Shown: positions 34,711 through 45,104, counted from the stretch's first letter. The stretch is DNA of 64,000 bases from Rhodoferax sp. (GCF_018780565.1 NZ_JADMJN010000006.1:44030-108029), one strand, 5' to 3'. Translations and numbers: made by a program. The notes: generated by a model not told the origin, from the letters alone.

Positions 34711-37700
34711 ATGAGTTTTGTCCCGGTGAATCCATCCAAGGAAGTTGAGCGCCTGCAGGCTGAATTGCGTGAGACGCAAGCACGTCTGCAATCGGTAGCC
34801 GACCTTTCGGGTTCGTTGATGGGCACGCTGGAATTTGAATTGCGCGATGATGGCCGCCTGCTCCTCGTGGCCGCCAATGCTGTGGCGGATCAACTCCTGG
34901 GCCGTCCTTGTGCGACGTTCACCGGCCAACCCTTTGCGGCCCTGTTTCCTGAATTGCAGGGGGCGGAGATTCTCGATGGCCTGCAGGGGGTGGCCCGGCA
35001 CGGGCATGCGTTAGGCCCCGACAGGCTGCTGGGCGCAGGCGCATTGTCAGGAAAATCATTCAATTTTTTTGCTTTTCAGCTGGCACCAGAGCGGGTCGTT
35101 GTGAAGTTCTGGGACGGATCTGGCGCAACGGAATCCAGAAAACCGGACATGCGCCTGCAGCAGCAGCTGGCGGCCATGTTCAATCTCAGTCCGCTGCCCA
35201 TTTCGCTCAGTACCGAGCTTGATGGCGTGTATGTGGATGTGAATGAAGAGTGGACTCGCCTGACCGGAATTTCCTTGCAGAACGCTCTGGGGAGAACCAC
35301 GGTTGAAGTCGGGCTCTGGTCTGACACGCAACATCGTGACAGTGTGCTTGATTCCATGCGCCAGTCAGGGCGTCTGCGCAATCTGGATGTCTCATTTGTT
35401 CGGGCCGACGGTGGCAAACTTATTCTGCAGCTCAATGCCATCCGGATTGAAATCGGTGGCGTGGCGTACATCCTCAGCTATCTCAAGGACATGACCTGGG
35501 AGCGCACGGTGCAGTCAGAGTTGCTGGCTGGTGAGCAGCTTCTGAAGGCGACCAACAGTCGTCTGAATCGGCAGATCGCCCTGTTTGAGTTGATGGAGAG
35601 TCTTGCCGCTGTGGGTTACTGGAATGCCCCCGTTGGGCAAGGCAGTGTGCGCTGGTCCAAAGGGCTTTACCAATTGGCGGGGCTTGAGCCCGGGTCGGTG
35701 CTGGACACCGCCGCAGGGCGCAGTCGTATTCATGACGAAGACAGACCTCAGTTCGAGCAAGCGCGTGCCAGGATGGATGGTGCTGTCGTCGAGTACCGTT
35801 GGCACCACCCCGACGGAAGGGTGCACTGGCTGCGTTCGCGCATGGGGCGCGGGGTTGGCGATCGTGGCGAAGCCTTTGATTACGGCGTTGTCCAGGACAT
35901 CACCAACGAACGCGAAGCCGCCCTGGCCCTGGAGGAAAAGCTGGGGTTTATTCAGACCATCACCAGTCGGGCGCCCGGTCTGGTATTTCAGCTGCGGCGC
36001 CAAATCGACGGCACCTACAAGTTTTTATACATCAGTGAGCCAGTGCGCGAGATCTACCGGGGCGTCACCCCTGAGCAGGTCATCCAGGATGCGTCCTTTA
36101 CGCTTAGCTTGCACCACCCGGACGATCTGGATGGATTTATCGCCTCCATTGAGGCTTCGGCCCGCAATCTCGCGCCTTGGACGTATGAATACCGGCTGCG
36201 CTTTGCTGACGGTGAAGTGCGCTGGCTGCTGGGGCAGGCCATGCCGCAACGGGAGTCGGACGGTGCAGTGTTGTGGAACGGTTTCACCACGGACATCACC
36301 TTGCGCAAGCAGGCGGAGGAGAGCCTGCGCATCAGCGAAGCACGTTTTCGCGCTCTGACGGAATTGTCATCAGACTGGTATTGGGAGCAGGACGAGAACT
36401 ATCAGTTCGTGCGCTTTGAAGGCGGCCAGGCGGCGACGGAGGAAAAAGCCGGGATGGGTCGCCACGGCAAGACACGCTGGGAGATCGGTGCCTTGAACAT
36501 GACCGAAACCGATTGGGATGCACACCGGGCCAAACTGGCGTTGCGCGAAAGCTTCCATGATCTGGAGTTGCAGGACACGGATGCCGACGGACATCGGTAC
36601 TGGATGTCCCTCAGCGGAGAACCTATTTTTGATGCCAAAGGGGTATTCAGGGGCTACCGGGGCATTGGACGCAATATCACGGGTCGAAAAAGGGCTGAGG
36701 AGAAGATCGAGCGCCTCGCGTTCTACGATTCGCTGACCGGTCTTCCCAACAGACGTCTTCTGATTGACCGGTTGCAGCATGCGCTGGCCTTCAGCGATCG
36801 CGATCGCATGCCGGGCGCCTTGTTGTTCATTGATCTGGATAACTTCAAGGATCTCAACGACACCCAGGGGCACGACATGGGCGACCAGTTGCTCAAACAG
36901 GTCGCGATCCGTGTGGGTGAGTGTGTGCGCGAGGCCGATACCGTGGCGCGCCTCGGGGGCGACGAGTTTGTCGTGATGCTGGAAAACCTCAGTCTCAATG
37001 CCAATGAAGCGGCAGCGCATGCGGAAGGCGTGGGGCGCAAGATATTGAGCACATTGAATCAACCCTACCGTTTGGGTATCAACGAATTTCACAGCTCGGC
37101 AAGCATTGGCATCACCCTGTTTCAGGATCATTTGCTGGGCATTGACGAATTGCTCAAACGGGCTGACCTTGCCATGTACCAGGCCAAGGCTGCAGGTCGC
37201 AACACCCTGCGGTTTTTCGACCCTGAAATGCAGGCTGCCGTGGCCACGCGTGCGACCATGGAGTCAGATTTGCGCCAGGGGCTGCAGCGTCAGGAGTTGT
37301 TGCTGTATTACCAGCCGGTCGTGAACAGGGATGGGCTGATGATGGGTGTTGAGGCGTTGGTGCGCTGGCAGCATCCCCAGCGTGGCATGGTGTCGCCGGG
37401 TGACTTCATTCCGCTGGCAGAGCAGACCGGCCTGATTGTGCCTTTGGGGCAGTGGGTACTGGAGACGGCCTGCGCTCAATTGGCCGCTTGGTCAAGCCAG
37501 TCATCGACGGCTCGTCTGAGTGTCTCGGTCAATGTCAGCGCGCGTCAATTTCGTCAGGCGGAATTTGCCAGCAACCTGCTGACATTGTTGCGTGAGAGCG
37601 GGGCCAACCCCTACCGTTTGAAGCTTGAAATTACGGAGAGCCTGCTGCTCAACGATGCCGAGGATGTCATTCACAAAATCGGTGAGCTGCGCTCGATCGG

Positions 37701-38049
37701 TGTGAGCTTTGCGCTGGATGATTTTGGCACCGGCTACTCGTCATTGGCCTACCTCAAGCGCTTGCCGCTGGAGCAACTCAAGATTGACCAGTCTTTTGTG
37801 CGCGATGTCATGACAGACCCGAATGATGCCGCCATTGTTCAGGCCGTGCTGACTTTGGGTCAGAGCCTGGGTTTGACCGTGGTCGCCGAAGGCGTTGAAA
37901 CCGAAGCGCAGCGCGATTTCCTCGCTCGCCACGGTTGTCAAATGTTCCAGGGGTACCTGTTCAGCCGCCCGGTGCCAGCGGATCAGTTGCCCCTGGACGG
38001 TATTGCGGCTCCGAGCTTACCCGGCGGACCCGGCTTGTGGGTCATCTGA
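34711..38049 (+). CDS. Multi-PAS GGDEF/EAL protein, tandem paralogue
   Basis: A 1112-residue protein starting 62 bp after its neighbour. An N-terminal coiled stretch (about 8-35) is followed by several PAS domains, then GGDEF (motif near 749 with a READ inhibitory site) and EAL (near 881) with DDFGTGYSS intact. The last PAS plus both catalytic domains are very similar to the preceding gene (shared [11 protein letters not shown] / ALSSDGFWEQD segments and PNDAAIV tail), pointing to duplication of the C-terminal module with different N-terminal sensors. No membrane segments, so it senses a cytosolic signal. Its end overlaps the convergent suhB by 33 bp. A TTG upstream (34645) is a less likely start. 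Confidence 0.88.
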   Translation: MSFVPVNPSKEVERLQAELRETQARLQSVADLSGSLMGTLEFELRDDGRLLLVAANAVADQLLGRPCATFTGQPFAALFPELQGAEILDGLQGVARHGHALGPDRLLGAGALSGKSFNFFAFQLAPERVVVKFWDGSGATESRKPDMRLQQQLAAMFNLSPLPISLSTELDGVYVDVNEEWTRLTGISLQNALGRTTVEVGLWSDTQHRDSVLDSMRQSGRLRNLDVSFVRADGGKLILQLNAIRIEIGGVAYILSYLKDMTWERTVQSELLAGEQLLKATNSRLNRQIALFELMESLAAVGYWNAPVGQGSVRWSKGLYQLAGLEPGSVLDTAAGRSRIHDEDRPQFEQARARMDGAVVEYRWHHPDGRVHWLRSRMGRGVGDRGEAFDYGVVQDITNEREAALALEEKLGFIQTITSRAPGLVFQLRRQIDGTYKFLYISEPVREIYRGVTPEQVIQDASFTLSLHHPDDLDGFIASIEASARNLAPWTYEYRLRFADGEVRWLLGQAMPQRESDGAVLWNGFTTDITLRKQAEESLRISEARFRALTELSSDWYWEQDENYQFVRFEGGQAATEEKAGMGRHGKTRWEIGALNMTETDWDAHRAKLALRESFHDLELQDTDADGHRYWMSLSGEPIFDAKGVFRGYRGIGRNITGRKRAEEKIERLAFYDSLTGLPNRRLLIDRLQHALAFSDRDRMPGALLFIDLDNFKDLNDTQGHDMGDQLLKQVAIRVGECVREADTVARLGGDEFVVMLENLSLNANEAAAHAEGVGRKILSTLNQPYRLGINEFHSSASIGITLFQDHLLGIDELLKRADLAMYQAKAAGRNTLRFFDPEMQAAVATRATMESDLRQGLQRQELLLYYQPVVNRDGLMMGVEALVRWQHPQRGMVSPGDFIPLAEQTGLIVPLGQWVLETACAQLAAWSSQSSTARLSVSVNVSARQFRQAEFASNLLTLLRESGANPYRLKLEITESLLLNDAEDVIHKIGELRSIGVSFALDDFGTGYSSLAYLKRLPLEQLKIDQSFVRDVMTDPNDAAIVQAVLTLGQSLGLTVVAEGVETEAQRDFLARHGCQMFQGYLFSRPVPADQLPLDGIAAPSLPGGPGLWVI

Positions 38050-38928
38050 ACCCACTGCCGCCTGGCCTTGGGCCAGTTCGGCGCTAGCCTGGCGCACCGA
38101 TGCCTTGTCTCCGGCGCCGGCAAATTTGCTGTATTTGCCCAAAATAGTGACCAACTGCCCGTAGATGTGGGGATTGCCGGCCATGCATTCCTTTTGCTCA
38201 AGGAAGTCAGACTCGCCCGTGAAATTGCCGATCAGGCCACCGGCCTCAGTGACCAGCAAAGAACCGGCTGCCATGTCCCACGGTTGCAGGCCGGTTTCAA
38301 AAAAACCTTCGGTAAAGCCGGCTGCCACATAGGCCAGATCCAGCGCAGCCGCTCCGGGGCGGCGCAGACCAGCCGTGCGCTGCATCACATCGCCCATCAT
38401 GCGCAGATAAGTGTTGAAATCGTCACCAGGGCGGAAGGGGAAACCGGTTGAAATCAGGCTGTCCTGCATGCGGATGCGCTTGGAGACACGCAGGCGACGG
38501 TCGTTCAAGTAGGCGCCACGCCCCTTGGTGGCGGTGAACAGGTCGTTGCGGCTGGGGTCGTAAATCACCGCTTGCTCGATCTTGCCCTTCACGGCCAGCG
38601 CAATGCTGACGCAGTAAACGGGCAAGCCGTGGATGAAGTTGGTCGTGCCGTCCAGTGGGTCAATGATCCAGACAAATTCGGAGTCTTTGGCACCATGCTC
38701 GCGGCCGGATTCTTCAGCCCAGATACCGTGGCCGGGATAGGCTGTGAGGAGGGTCTCGATGATGATCTGTTCGGCGGCGTGGTCAACTTCGGTGACGAAG
38801 TCATTGACCTGCTTTTGCGAGATGCGAACGGCTTCGACATCAAGAGCGGCGCGGTTGATGATGGCACCAGCGGCGCGGGCGGCCTTGACGGCCACATTGA
38901 TCATGGGATGAAGATTACGGGACGACAT
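38017..38928 (-). CDS. suhB: Inositol-1-monophosphatase family protein SuhB
   Basis: A 303-residue protein with the inositol-phosphatase signatures: the metal-binding WAEESG loop, [15 protein letters not shown], and [15 protein letters not shown] at the C-terminal side. The [13 protein letters not shown] start resembles E. coli SuhB (MHPMLNIAVRAAR). The ATG at 38928 is chosen; one at 38904 would remove the HP. In E. coli SuhB also joins the rRNA antitermination complex. The C-terminus here is extended by a low-complexity Ala/Gln-rich tail. It is divergent from trmJ across 150 bp and overlaps the GGDEF/EAL gene end by 33 bp. Confidence 0.9.
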   Translation of the reverse strand: MSSRNLHPMINVAVKAARAAGAIINRAALDVEAVRISQKQVNDFVTEVDHAAEQIIIETLLTAYPGHGIWAEESGREHGAKDSEFVWIIDPLDGTTNFIHGLPVYCVSIALAVKGKIEQAVIYDPSRNDLFTATKGRGAYLNDRRLRVSKRIRMQDSLISTGFPFRPGDDFNTYLRMMGDVMQRTAGLRRPGAAALDLAYVAAGFTEGFFETGLQPWDMAAGSLLVTEAGGLIGNFTGESDFLEQKECMAGNPHIYGQLVTILGKYSKFAGAGDKASVRQASAELAQGQAAVGSDDPQAGSAG

Positions 38929-39078
38929 AAATTTTTGTGTGTTTGCGGAGCAGATCTTGTGACCTGTCCCCAACGGACCAAGAACGGGGCGGAACTACCC
39001 GGCGATGCGGGCAGCGACAATAGGGGCAGATTTTACCCGCCCCGGCGGTTTTTGTGGATTTTTGACTTTTCCGCGTAC

Positions 39079-39846
39079 ATGCATACACGTTTTATCCTGA
39101 TCAATACCAGCCATGCGGGCAATGTGGGGGCTGCCGCCCGGGCCATGAAGACCATGGGCTTTGACGACCTGGTGCTGGTGGCGCCACGCTGGGCCAATGT
39201 GTTGAACCGGGAAGAAACCATCCAGCGCGCCAGTGGTGCCCTGGATGTGCTGAAAAACGCACGCATCGTGGCCACGCTGGACGAAGCGCTGGATGGCATC
39301 ACCCATTTGTGCGCCACAGCCATGACGCCGCGTGATTTCGGGCCACCGACCGTGACACCCCGTGAGCATTTCGAGCAGCTGGCCGCCAACGACGTCGCGG
39401 TGCAGCAGGGCGTCGCTTTTTTGTTCGGCTCCGAGCGCTTTGGCATGAGCAATGAAGATGTGTACCGGTGTCACACATGTCTGAGCATTCCCAGCAACCC
39501 GAAGTTTGGCTCGCTCAACCTGGGTGCTGCCTTGCAGGTGGTGGCCTATGAGTGGCGTCTGGCCCTGGGTGCTTACCCGGTTCAAGAGGCGACGGCGGTA
39601 CCGGTACTGGCGGATGCGCAGCAGCTGGCCGGTATGCTGGCCCATTGGGAGCAGTCCCTCATCGCTATTGGTTTTCTGGATCCGCAGGCGCCCAAAAAGC
39701 TCATGCCCCGCCTCAATCAACTGTTCAACCGGGCTGGTGTCACCCAGGAAGAAATTCATATGCTTCGCGGCATTGCCAAGATGATGAACCCGGCTGCTGT
39801 GCCTTCAGAGTCCTTGCCGCCAGCAGCGGCACTGTCAAAAGGCTAG
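39079..39846 (+). CDS. trmJ: tRNA (cytidine/uridine-2'-O-)-methyltransferase TrmJ
   Basis: The ATG at 39079 gives 255 residues, the usual TrmJ length; sequence upstream in the same frame lies antisense to suhB and is not conserved. The SPOUT motifs are clear: ILINTSHAGNVGAAARAMKTMG at the start, a LFGSERFGMSNED segment in the middle, and the SAM-binding knot region SIPSNPKFGSLNLGAALQV. TrmJ 2'-O-methylates position 32 of several tRNAs. It is followed 9 bp later by cysE, with which it is probably co-transcribed. Confidence 0.9.
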   Translation: MHTRFILINTSHAGNVGAAARAMKTMGFDDLVLVAPRWANVLNREETIQRASGALDVLKNARIVATLDEALDGITHLCATAMTPRDFGPPTVTPREHFEQLAANDVAVQQGVAFLFGSERFGMSNEDVYRCHTCLSIPSNPKFGSLNLGAALQVVAYEWRLALGAYPVQEATAVPVLADAQQLAGMLAHWEQSLIAIGFLDPQAPKKLMPRLNQLFNRAGVTQEEIHMLRGIAKMMNPAAVPSESLPPAAALSKG

Positions 39847-39855
39847 ACTTGACGC

Positions 39856-40629
39856 ATGTTTTCACGACTACGTTCCGATATTCAATGCATTCTTGACCGC
39901 GACCCGGCTGCGCGCAGCACATGGGAGGTCCTTACCTGCTACCCCGGCTTGCACGCCCTGGTGTTGCATCGCCGTGCCCATTGGTGCTGGACTCACGGCT
40001 TGAAGTGGCTGGGGCGATTTATTTCCCATGTGGCGCGTTTCCTCACCGGCATCGAAATCCATCCCGGGGCCAAGATCGGGGAGCGGGTTTTTTTCGACCA
40101 CGCCATGGGTGTGGTCGTGGGGGAGACGGCCGAAATTGGTGATGGTTGCACGATCTACCAAGGCGTCACGCTGGGCGGTACCTCGCTTTACAAAGGTGTC
40201 AAACGCCATCCTACGCTGGGACGCGATGTGGTTGTGAGTGCTGGCGCCAAGGTGCTGGGTGGTTTTGAGGTGGGCGACGGTGCCAAGATTGGCAGCAACG
40301 CGGTGGTGATCAAGCCGGTGCCGGCTGGAGCCACAGCGGTGGGTATTCCGGCTCGCATCATTCCTTCCAAAGTGGGTGAGAGCGCCGATGTCACCTCGCC
40401 GGAAAAGAAGTTCACTGCTTATGGCATCACGCAGGAAGACGATCCTTTGAGCCAGGCCATGCGCGGCTTGATCGACAATGCCTCCTCTCAGGAGCATCAG
40501 ATTGCCCTGTTGTGGAAAGCGATCGACACCTTGCAGGCCAATCGGTCGGCCACCAATTGCGTGCCGGGTGATGCAGCCCGCAATGAGCACTTCGAGGCCG
40601 ACAAGCTCAATCAGCTCGTCGGGAAATAA
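39856..40629 (+). CDS. cysE: Serine O-acetyltransferase
   Basis: A 257-residue left-handed beta-helix acyltransferase of the short CysE class. The catalytic segment [11 protein letters not shown], the [17 protein letters not shown] segment with the active-site His, and the hexapeptide repeats around GGTSLYKG are all visible. It acetylates L-serine from acetyl-CoA, the first committed step to cysteine. The tail beyond residue 190 is longer than in the minimal class and ends in LNQLVGK. It starts 9 bp after trmJ and is convergent with mog, one base apart. Confidence 0.92.
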   Translation: MFSRLRSDIQCILDRDPAARSTWEVLTCYPGLHALVLHRRAHWCWTHGLKWLGRFISHVARFLTGIEIHPGAKIGERVFFDHAMGVVVGETAEIGDGCTIYQGVTLGGTSLYKGVKRHPTLGRDVVVSAGAKVLGGFEVGDGAKIGSNAVVIKPVPAGATAVGIPARIIPSKVGESADVTSPEKKFTAYGITQEDDPLSQAMRGLIDNASSQEHQIALLWKAIDTLQANRSATNCVPGDAARNEHFEADKLNQLVGK

Positions 40630-40630
40630 C

Positions 40631-41254
40631 TCAGGCTTGCGAGGCTGCGCCGGGGCTGGGTCGAATCGCCGATTTGGGTCGGAAGGCCTTGCAGACTTCG
40701 TCGTGGGTTTCCATGTAGGGGCCGCCAATCAGGTCCACGCAGTAGGGCACCGCCGCAAAGATGCCTGCCATGATGGACTCGCCGTTGCTGCCACGCAGGC
40801 CTTCCAGCGTTTCCTGAATCGACTTGGGCTGTCCCGGCAGGTTGATGATCAGGGTTTTGTCGCGAATGACGGCGACCTGCCGCGACAGGATCGCTGTAGG
40901 GACAAATTTCAGGCTGATCTGGCGCATTTGCTCACCAAAACCGGGCATTTCCTTGGTCGCCACCGCCAGTGTGGCCTCTGGCGTGACGTCGCGCAGGGCT
41001 GGGCCCGTACCGCCGGTGGTCAGCACCAGTGCGCAACCGGCGTCAACCAGTTCAATCAGGGTGGCGCTGATCGCGGCCTGCTCGTCCGGGATCAGGCGGG
41101 GTTCAAATTGCAGCGGATTTTGGAGTGCGCGGGTTAACCAATCTTGCAGGGCCGGCAAGCCTTTGTCTACGTAGACACCGCTTGAAGCCCGGTCGCTGAC
41201 CGAGACAATGCCAATCTTGACCGTGTCGAAGGGAAGGGGGGCGACGGCACTCAT
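40631..41254 (-). CDS. mog: Molybdopterin adenylyltransferase (MogA)
   Basis: A 207-residue protein with the MogA/MoaB fold signatures: VSVSDRASSGVYVDKG near the start, a LTTGGTGPALRDVTPEAT segment that binds molybdopterin, and LPGQPKSIQE. It adenylates molybdopterin before molybdate insertion. The molybdenum-dependent nitrate reductase NasA is encoded 8 kb away, giving it a local client. Its start overlaps the darP stop by 4 bp, so the two are translationally coupled. Confidence 0.9.
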   Translation of the reverse strand: MSAVAPLPFDTVKIGIVSVSDRASSGVYVDKGLPALQDWLTRALQNPLQFEPRLIPDEQAAISATLIELVDAGCALVLTTGGTGPALRDVTPEATLAVATKEMPGFGEQMRQISLKFVPTAILSRQVAVIRDKTLIINLPGQPKSIQETLEGLRGSNGESIMAGIFAAVPYCVDLIGGPYMETHDEVCKAFRPKSAIRPSPGAASQA

Positions 41255-41874
41255 GCTGGATCGTCCTCGGTGTCGGTCCCCAGAAGATGCTCGCGAACGA
41301 GCTGGAAGATATCCCGGTAGGCCCGGCCATGGCGCACGGCCTCGCCAGGCTTCTCCGGTTTGGCGTCCTTACGCGCCTGGCGAATCAGGGCGCGCAGCTG
41401 CTGCGTATCGGTGTCCGGGAACTTCACGATCCATTCGCCAAACGCATCTTCATGGGTGATCAGTCGATCACGCCAGGTTTCTGCCATGTGCAAAGCCAGG
41501 TTTTCACGGGCAGAGCCACTGTGCTGTTCTGTCAACGCGATACGGATCGTTTCCAGCACTTCGGGGTCGATCAGTCGCATCAGCTTGCCGATGAACTGCA
41601 TCTGGCGCCGCTTCCCCTCGAAATTGGTGATGCGCTTGGCTTCTGCCACGGCATCTTTGAGCTTGTCGGTCAGATTCAGGCGTGCCATCAGATCGGCACG
41701 CAGCGTCAGCAGGTCTTCACCCAGCTTCTGCAATTCGGTGCTTTCGCGCTTGAGATCTGTACGGCTTTGCTCATCGGTGCCTTTGAGTTCGCGTTTGAGC
41801 TCCAGATCGCGTTCGCTGCCTTCGGCGACGAACTCACCTCTGACGAAATAGCCTTTTTTGAGTTTGCGTGACAT
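41251..41874 (-). CDS. darP: Ribosome biogenesis factor DarP/YjgA family
   Basis: The ATG at 41874 gives 207 residues starting MSRKLKKGYFVRGEF; an upstream in-frame ATG would add a non-conserved stretch. The protein is highly charged and helical. It contains the family segments TELQKLGEDLL, LNLTDKLKDAVAEAKRITNFEGKRRQ, RQMQFIGKLMR and ALIRQARKD. In E. coli YjgA binds the 50S precursor late in assembly. It is divergent from pmbA across 65 bp, the same neighbour arrangement as in many proteobacteria. Confidence 0.9.
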   Translation of the reverse strand: MSRKLKKGYFVRGEFVAEGSERDLELKRELKGTDEQSRTDLKRESTELQKLGEDLLTLRADLMARLNLTDKLKDAVAEAKRITNFEGKRRQMQFIGKLMRLIDPEVLETIRIALTEQHSGSARENLALHMAETWRDRLITHEDAFGEWIVKFPDTDTQQLRALIRQARKDAKPEKPGEAVRHGRAYRDIFQLVREHLLGTDTEDDPA

Positions 41875-41939
41875 GGTAGGGAAATAGGGAACGGTGGCGA
41901 GCACAGGGTTGCGCTGAGCCAAGTATCATAGCCTCCGAT

Positions 41940-43334
41940 ATGAAGAAACCCAATTTAACCCCTGCACAGCCTCGCGCTGACAACGGCTTCAGCTACAGCC
42001 GCCCTTATTTTGAAGAGTTGGTGGACACCGCATTGGCACACGCCAAAAAGCTCGGTGCCACCGATGCCGGCGCCGAGGCGTCCGAGGGTTGTGGTCTGAG
42101 CGTATCCGTGCGCAAGGGTGAGTTGGAGAATGTGGAGCGCAACCGTGACAAATCTCTGGGCGTGACGGTTTACGTCGGTACACGACGCGGCAATGCCAGC
42201 ACCTCGGACTTTTCCAAAGCGGCCATTGCGCAAACGGTGCAGGCCGCCTACGACATCGCCCGTTTTACCGCAGAAGATCCATTCGCGGCCTTGCCGGATG
42301 TCAGGGATGTGGCGCAGCCTTCAAAGCAGCGCACCGATCTGGATCTGTTTTTCCCCTGGGCCATCGACAGTGCGCAGGCCGCACAACTGGCTATGCTGGG
42401 TGAGGCGGCTGCCCTGCAGATGGACAAGCGGATTACCAATAGCGAAGGCGCCAGCGTGTCGGCCCAGCAATCGCATTTCTTCAGCGCCCACACGCACGGC
42501 TTTCGCGGTGGTTATGCCAGCTCACGCCACTCCATGGCGGTTTCGCCCATTGCGGGCAAGGGCAATGACATGCAACGCGATGCCTGGTACAGCTCGATGC
42601 GCAACGCCGATGACCTGGCTTCCCCTGAAGCCATCGGCCGGTATGCAGCAGAGCGCGCCTTGAGCCGTTTGAAAGCGCGCAAGATTGCCACCACGGAGTG
42701 TCCGGTGTTGTTTGAATCGCCTCTCGCTGCGGGTCTGCTGGGTAGCTTTGTGCAGGCGATCAGTGGTGGCTCCCTGTACCGCAAGAGTTCATTCCTGCTG
42801 GACTCGCTGGGCAAGCAAGTGCTGCCCAGGCACATTGACATCCTGGAAGACCCTTTTGTCAAACGCGGCAAGGGCAGTTCGCCGTTTGATGACGAGGGTG
42901 TCAAGGTCAAAGCCCGCCAGGTGGTGGACGCCGGGCGTGTCGAAGGCTACTTCCTGAGCAGCTACTCGGCCCGCAAGCTGGGCATGCGTACCACGGGCAA
43001 TGCCGGTGGATCGCACAATCTCACCCTGACCTCGCGCCATACACGCGCTGGCGATGACCTGGATGCCATGCTGCAAAAGCTGGGTACGGGTCTGTTTGTG
43101 ACCGAACTGATGGGGAGCGGCGTCAATTACGTGACGGGCGACTACTCGCGCGGTGCCAGCGGCTTTTGGGTGGAGAAGGGATGCATTGCCTTCCCGGTGC
43201 ATGAAATCACCATTGCAGGCAATATGAAGGCCATGCTCAAGGGCATTCAGGCGGTGGGGGCGGATACCTACAACTACGGGGCCAAGACCGTAGGGTCAAT
43301 CCTGGTGAACCGGATGAAGGTGGCGGGTAGTTGA
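41940..43334 (+). CDS. pmbA: Metalloprotease-related protein PmbA/TldE
   Basis: A 464-residue member of the TldD/PmbA family. Family features visible include RKGELENVERNRDKSLGV near residue 58, the RHSMAVSP segment, a SLYRKSSFLLDSLGK region, and the conserved C-terminal MGSGVNYVTGDYSRGASGFWVE followed by an HEITIAGN strand. With TldD it forms a heterodimeric protease involved in microcin maturation and CcdA turnover in E. coli. PmbA itself lacks the zinc-binding HExxxH motif, and I see none here. tldD is not in the window. Confidence 0.92.
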   Translation: MKKPNLTPAQPRADNGFSYSRPYFEELVDTALAHAKKLGATDAGAEASEGCGLSVSVRKGELENVERNRDKSLGVTVYVGTRRGNASTSDFSKAAIAQTVQAAYDIARFTAEDPFAALPDVRDVAQPSKQRTDLDLFFPWAIDSAQAAQLAMLGEAAALQMDKRITNSEGASVSAQQSHFFSAHTHGFRGGYASSRHSMAVSPIAGKGNDMQRDAWYSSMRNADDLASPEAIGRYAAERALSRLKARKIATTECPVLFESPLAAGLLGSFVQAISGGSLYRKSSFLLDSLGKQVLPRHIDILEDPFVKRGKGSSPFDDEGVKVKARQVVDAGRVEGYFLSSYSARKLGMRTTGNAGGSHNLTLTSRHTRAGDDLDAMLQKLGTGLFVTELMGSGVNYVTGDYSRGASGFWVEKGCIAFPVHEITIAGNMKAMLKGIQAVGADTYNYGAKTVGSILVNRMKVAGS

Positions 43335-43370
43335 CACAATCGAATTTTGACGCCGAACTTGGCTGAATAC

Positions 43371-44198
43371 ATGCGCACTTTCCAAATCAACACATTGGCA
43401 CTGGTTCTGGCTTTCATGGCGTCATCTGTCGTGGCGCAAGGCAGTGTGCCTGTGATCCCGGCCGAGGCCCAGGTTGGCAAGGGCAAGTTGCTTCATCCCT
43501 GGCAGGCGGCCCAGTCCGGGCAGGGTGGGGATGCGTATTTTGTCAATCTCGGTAACGGCGACAAAATTGAAACCCCGTTTTTGGTCAAGTTCGGACTCTC
43601 GGGCGGTTGGGGCCTGGCCCCCATTTCCAAGGCCTCAAGTGGCAAAAGTGGACATCATCACTTGCTGGTGAATCGCGACTTGCCTTTGGATTTCAAGCAG
43701 GCCTTGCCTTTTACCGAGCAGTACATCCATTTCGGCAAGGGTCAGATGGAGACTGTGCTTAATCTGGCGCCTGGCGACTACACCTTGCGGTTGTTGCTGG
43801 CCGATCAGATGCACTTGCCTCACTTTGTTTACAGCAAGCCGCTCAAGATCACCGTGACGAAGAAAAACTCACTTGATCACGCCAGCCTGTCCAAAAAAGG
43901 TATCAACCTCAACGTGGTGGGTGATGAGCTGAAAAGACCATTTCGGGTTCAGTTTCATGCGTCCGGACTGAGTGTTGCCCACCTGGCGCAGCAGGAAGCG
44001 GGCACGGGCCATTTCAGGCTGTCGATCGCGCCGAAGTCAGGGGCGAAGCCGGTGGAGATGGATTTTGTCAATGGCCAGACGGAAGCCTGGCTGGAGCCGC
44101 CGGTGGGTGATTACGTGCTCAAGCTGGATTTCGTGGACAACGTCAACCCGGGCCAGATACTGGCCAGGGCTGAGCCGCGATCTGTCCGCGTCAATTAG
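43371..44198 (+). CDS. Exported protein with two DUF4399-like repeats
   Basis: The ATG at 43371 gives 275 residues with a signal peptide ending near VVAQG. A first DUF4399-type unit (about 55-175) contains the hallmark VKFGLSGGWGLAP and SGHHHLLV segments. A second, diverged unit (about 185-272) keeps the layout: VQFHASGLSVAH, then TGHFRLSI in place of GHHHLL, and GDYVLKLDFVD like GDYTLRLLLAD. The second copy has lost the His cluster, suggesting only the first binds a metal or ligand, if any does. It is convergent with yqeY, 5 bp apart. Function unknown. Confidence 0.8.
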   Translation: MRTFQINTLALVLAFMASSVVAQGSVPVIPAEAQVGKGKLLHPWQAAQSGQGGDAYFVNLGNGDKIETPFLVKFGLSGGWGLAPISKASSGKSGHHHLLVNRDLPLDFKQALPFTEQYIHFGKGQMETVLNLAPGDYTLRLLLADQMHLPHFVYSKPLKITVTKKNSLDHASLSKKGINLNVVGDELKRPFRVQFHASGLSVAHLAQQEAGTGHFRLSIAPKSGAKPVEMDFVNGQTEAWLEPPVGDYVLKLDFVDNVNPGQILARAEPRSVRVN

Positions 44199-44203
44199 GC
44201 GTC

Positions 44204-44650
44204 TCAGCCCGCCAGCGCGGCTTTGACCGCCGCTGATACCTGACCCATCTCGGCCTTGCCGGCCAGGCGCGTCTTGACCGCGCCCATGACCTTGCCCATG
44301 TCACCAGGACCCTTGGCGCCCAACTCGGTGACGATGGCCTGCACCGCGGCCGTGACTTCCTCGGCGCTCAGGCGTTGTGGCAGGTAAGCCTCCAGCACCT
44401 TGACCTCGGCCGCTTCCTTATCTGCCAGGTCCATGCGATTGGCCTGGGTGAACGCGGCGATGGAGTCCTTGCGCTGCTTGATCAGCTTGTCGACGATGGC
44501 CACCATGGCGGTGTCGTCCAGCTCAATCCGCTCATCCACCTCTTTTTGTTTGGCGGCAGCCAGCAGCAGGCGGATGGTGCCCAGGCGCTCGCTGTCCTTG
44601 GCGCGCATGGCTGTTTTCATGTCGTCGGTGATCTGGTCTTTGAGTGACAT
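44204..44650 (-). CDS. yqeY: GatB/YqeY domain-containing protein
   Basis: A 148-residue protein with the YqeY pattern: an N-terminal LKDQITDDMKTAMRAKDS helix, a TIRLLLAAAKQKEVD segment, a LEAYLPQRLS loop and the GPGDMGKVMGAVKTRLAGKA C-terminal motif. It resembles the tRNA-binding tail of GatB and may act on tRNA, but its function is not established. It lies 114 bp downstream of rpsU past a terminator, the usual rpsU-yqeY order. The dnaG and rpoD genes that often follow are not here; the next gene is convergent. Confidence 0.88.
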   Translation of the reverse strand: MSLKDQITDDMKTAMRAKDSERLGTIRLLLAAAKQKEVDERIELDDTAMVAIVDKLIKQRKDSIAAFTQANRMDLADKEAAEVKVLEAYLPQRLSAEEVTAAVQAIVTELGAKGPGDMGKVMGAVKTRLAGKAEMGQVSAAVKAALAG

Positions 44651-44693
44651 GGGAAGAGTCCTTGTGGTGTGATTTGAATCAGGTTTTTGACAT

Positions 44694-44733
44694 AAAAAAA
44701 AGCCCGCCTGAGCGTCCCCGGCGAGCTTTTTTT
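44694..44733 (-). terminator. Bidirectional intrinsic terminator after rpsU
   Basis: An A-run, a GC-rich stem (AGC-C-CGCC pairing with GGCG-A-GCT with one mismatch), an 11-nt loop and a T-run form a hairpin that works on either strand. On the minus strand it follows rpsU and would separate it from yqeY, allowing read-through control of yqeY. Confidence 0.8.
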
Positions 44734-44764
44734 GAGGCCTTGAGAGCCTTGAATCCGTACTGGA

Positions 44765-44977
44765 TCAGTACATCTTCTTGGGCAACTGCATGGCGCGGAT
44801 GCGCTTGTAGTTGCGCTTGACGGCAGCAGCCTTCTTGCGCTTGCGCTCGGCTGTTGGCTTTTCGTAGAACTCGCGTGCGCGCAAGTCAGTCAAAAGGCCC
44901 AGCTTCTCGATGGTGCGCTTAAAGCGGCGCAGAGCTACATCAAACGGTTCGTTCTCTTTGATACGGATGGTTGTCAT
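44765..44977 (-). CDS. rpsU: 30S ribosomal protein S21
   Basis: A 70-residue basic protein matching S21 over its full length: [20 protein letters not shown] followed by the [24 protein letters not shown] region and a basic tail. It is needed for recognition of mRNA start sites by the 30S subunit. It has its own promoter 130 bp upstream and is followed by an intrinsic terminator. Confidence 0.97.
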   Translation of the reverse strand: MTTIRIKENEPFDVALRRFKRTIEKLGLLTDLRAREFYEKPTAERKRKKAAAVKRNYKRIRAMQLPKKMY

Positions 44978-45104
44978 TACGTAATGTTGTCCAAAATGTG
45001 CCGACGCTGGTCACAGGGGGAGATCGAGCCCCGCATGCCACGTTCGGCGATGTTCCCCGCTTAAAAGTTGATCAGGCAGCGGGGGTTTGCCAGCAAAGCC
45101 TAGA

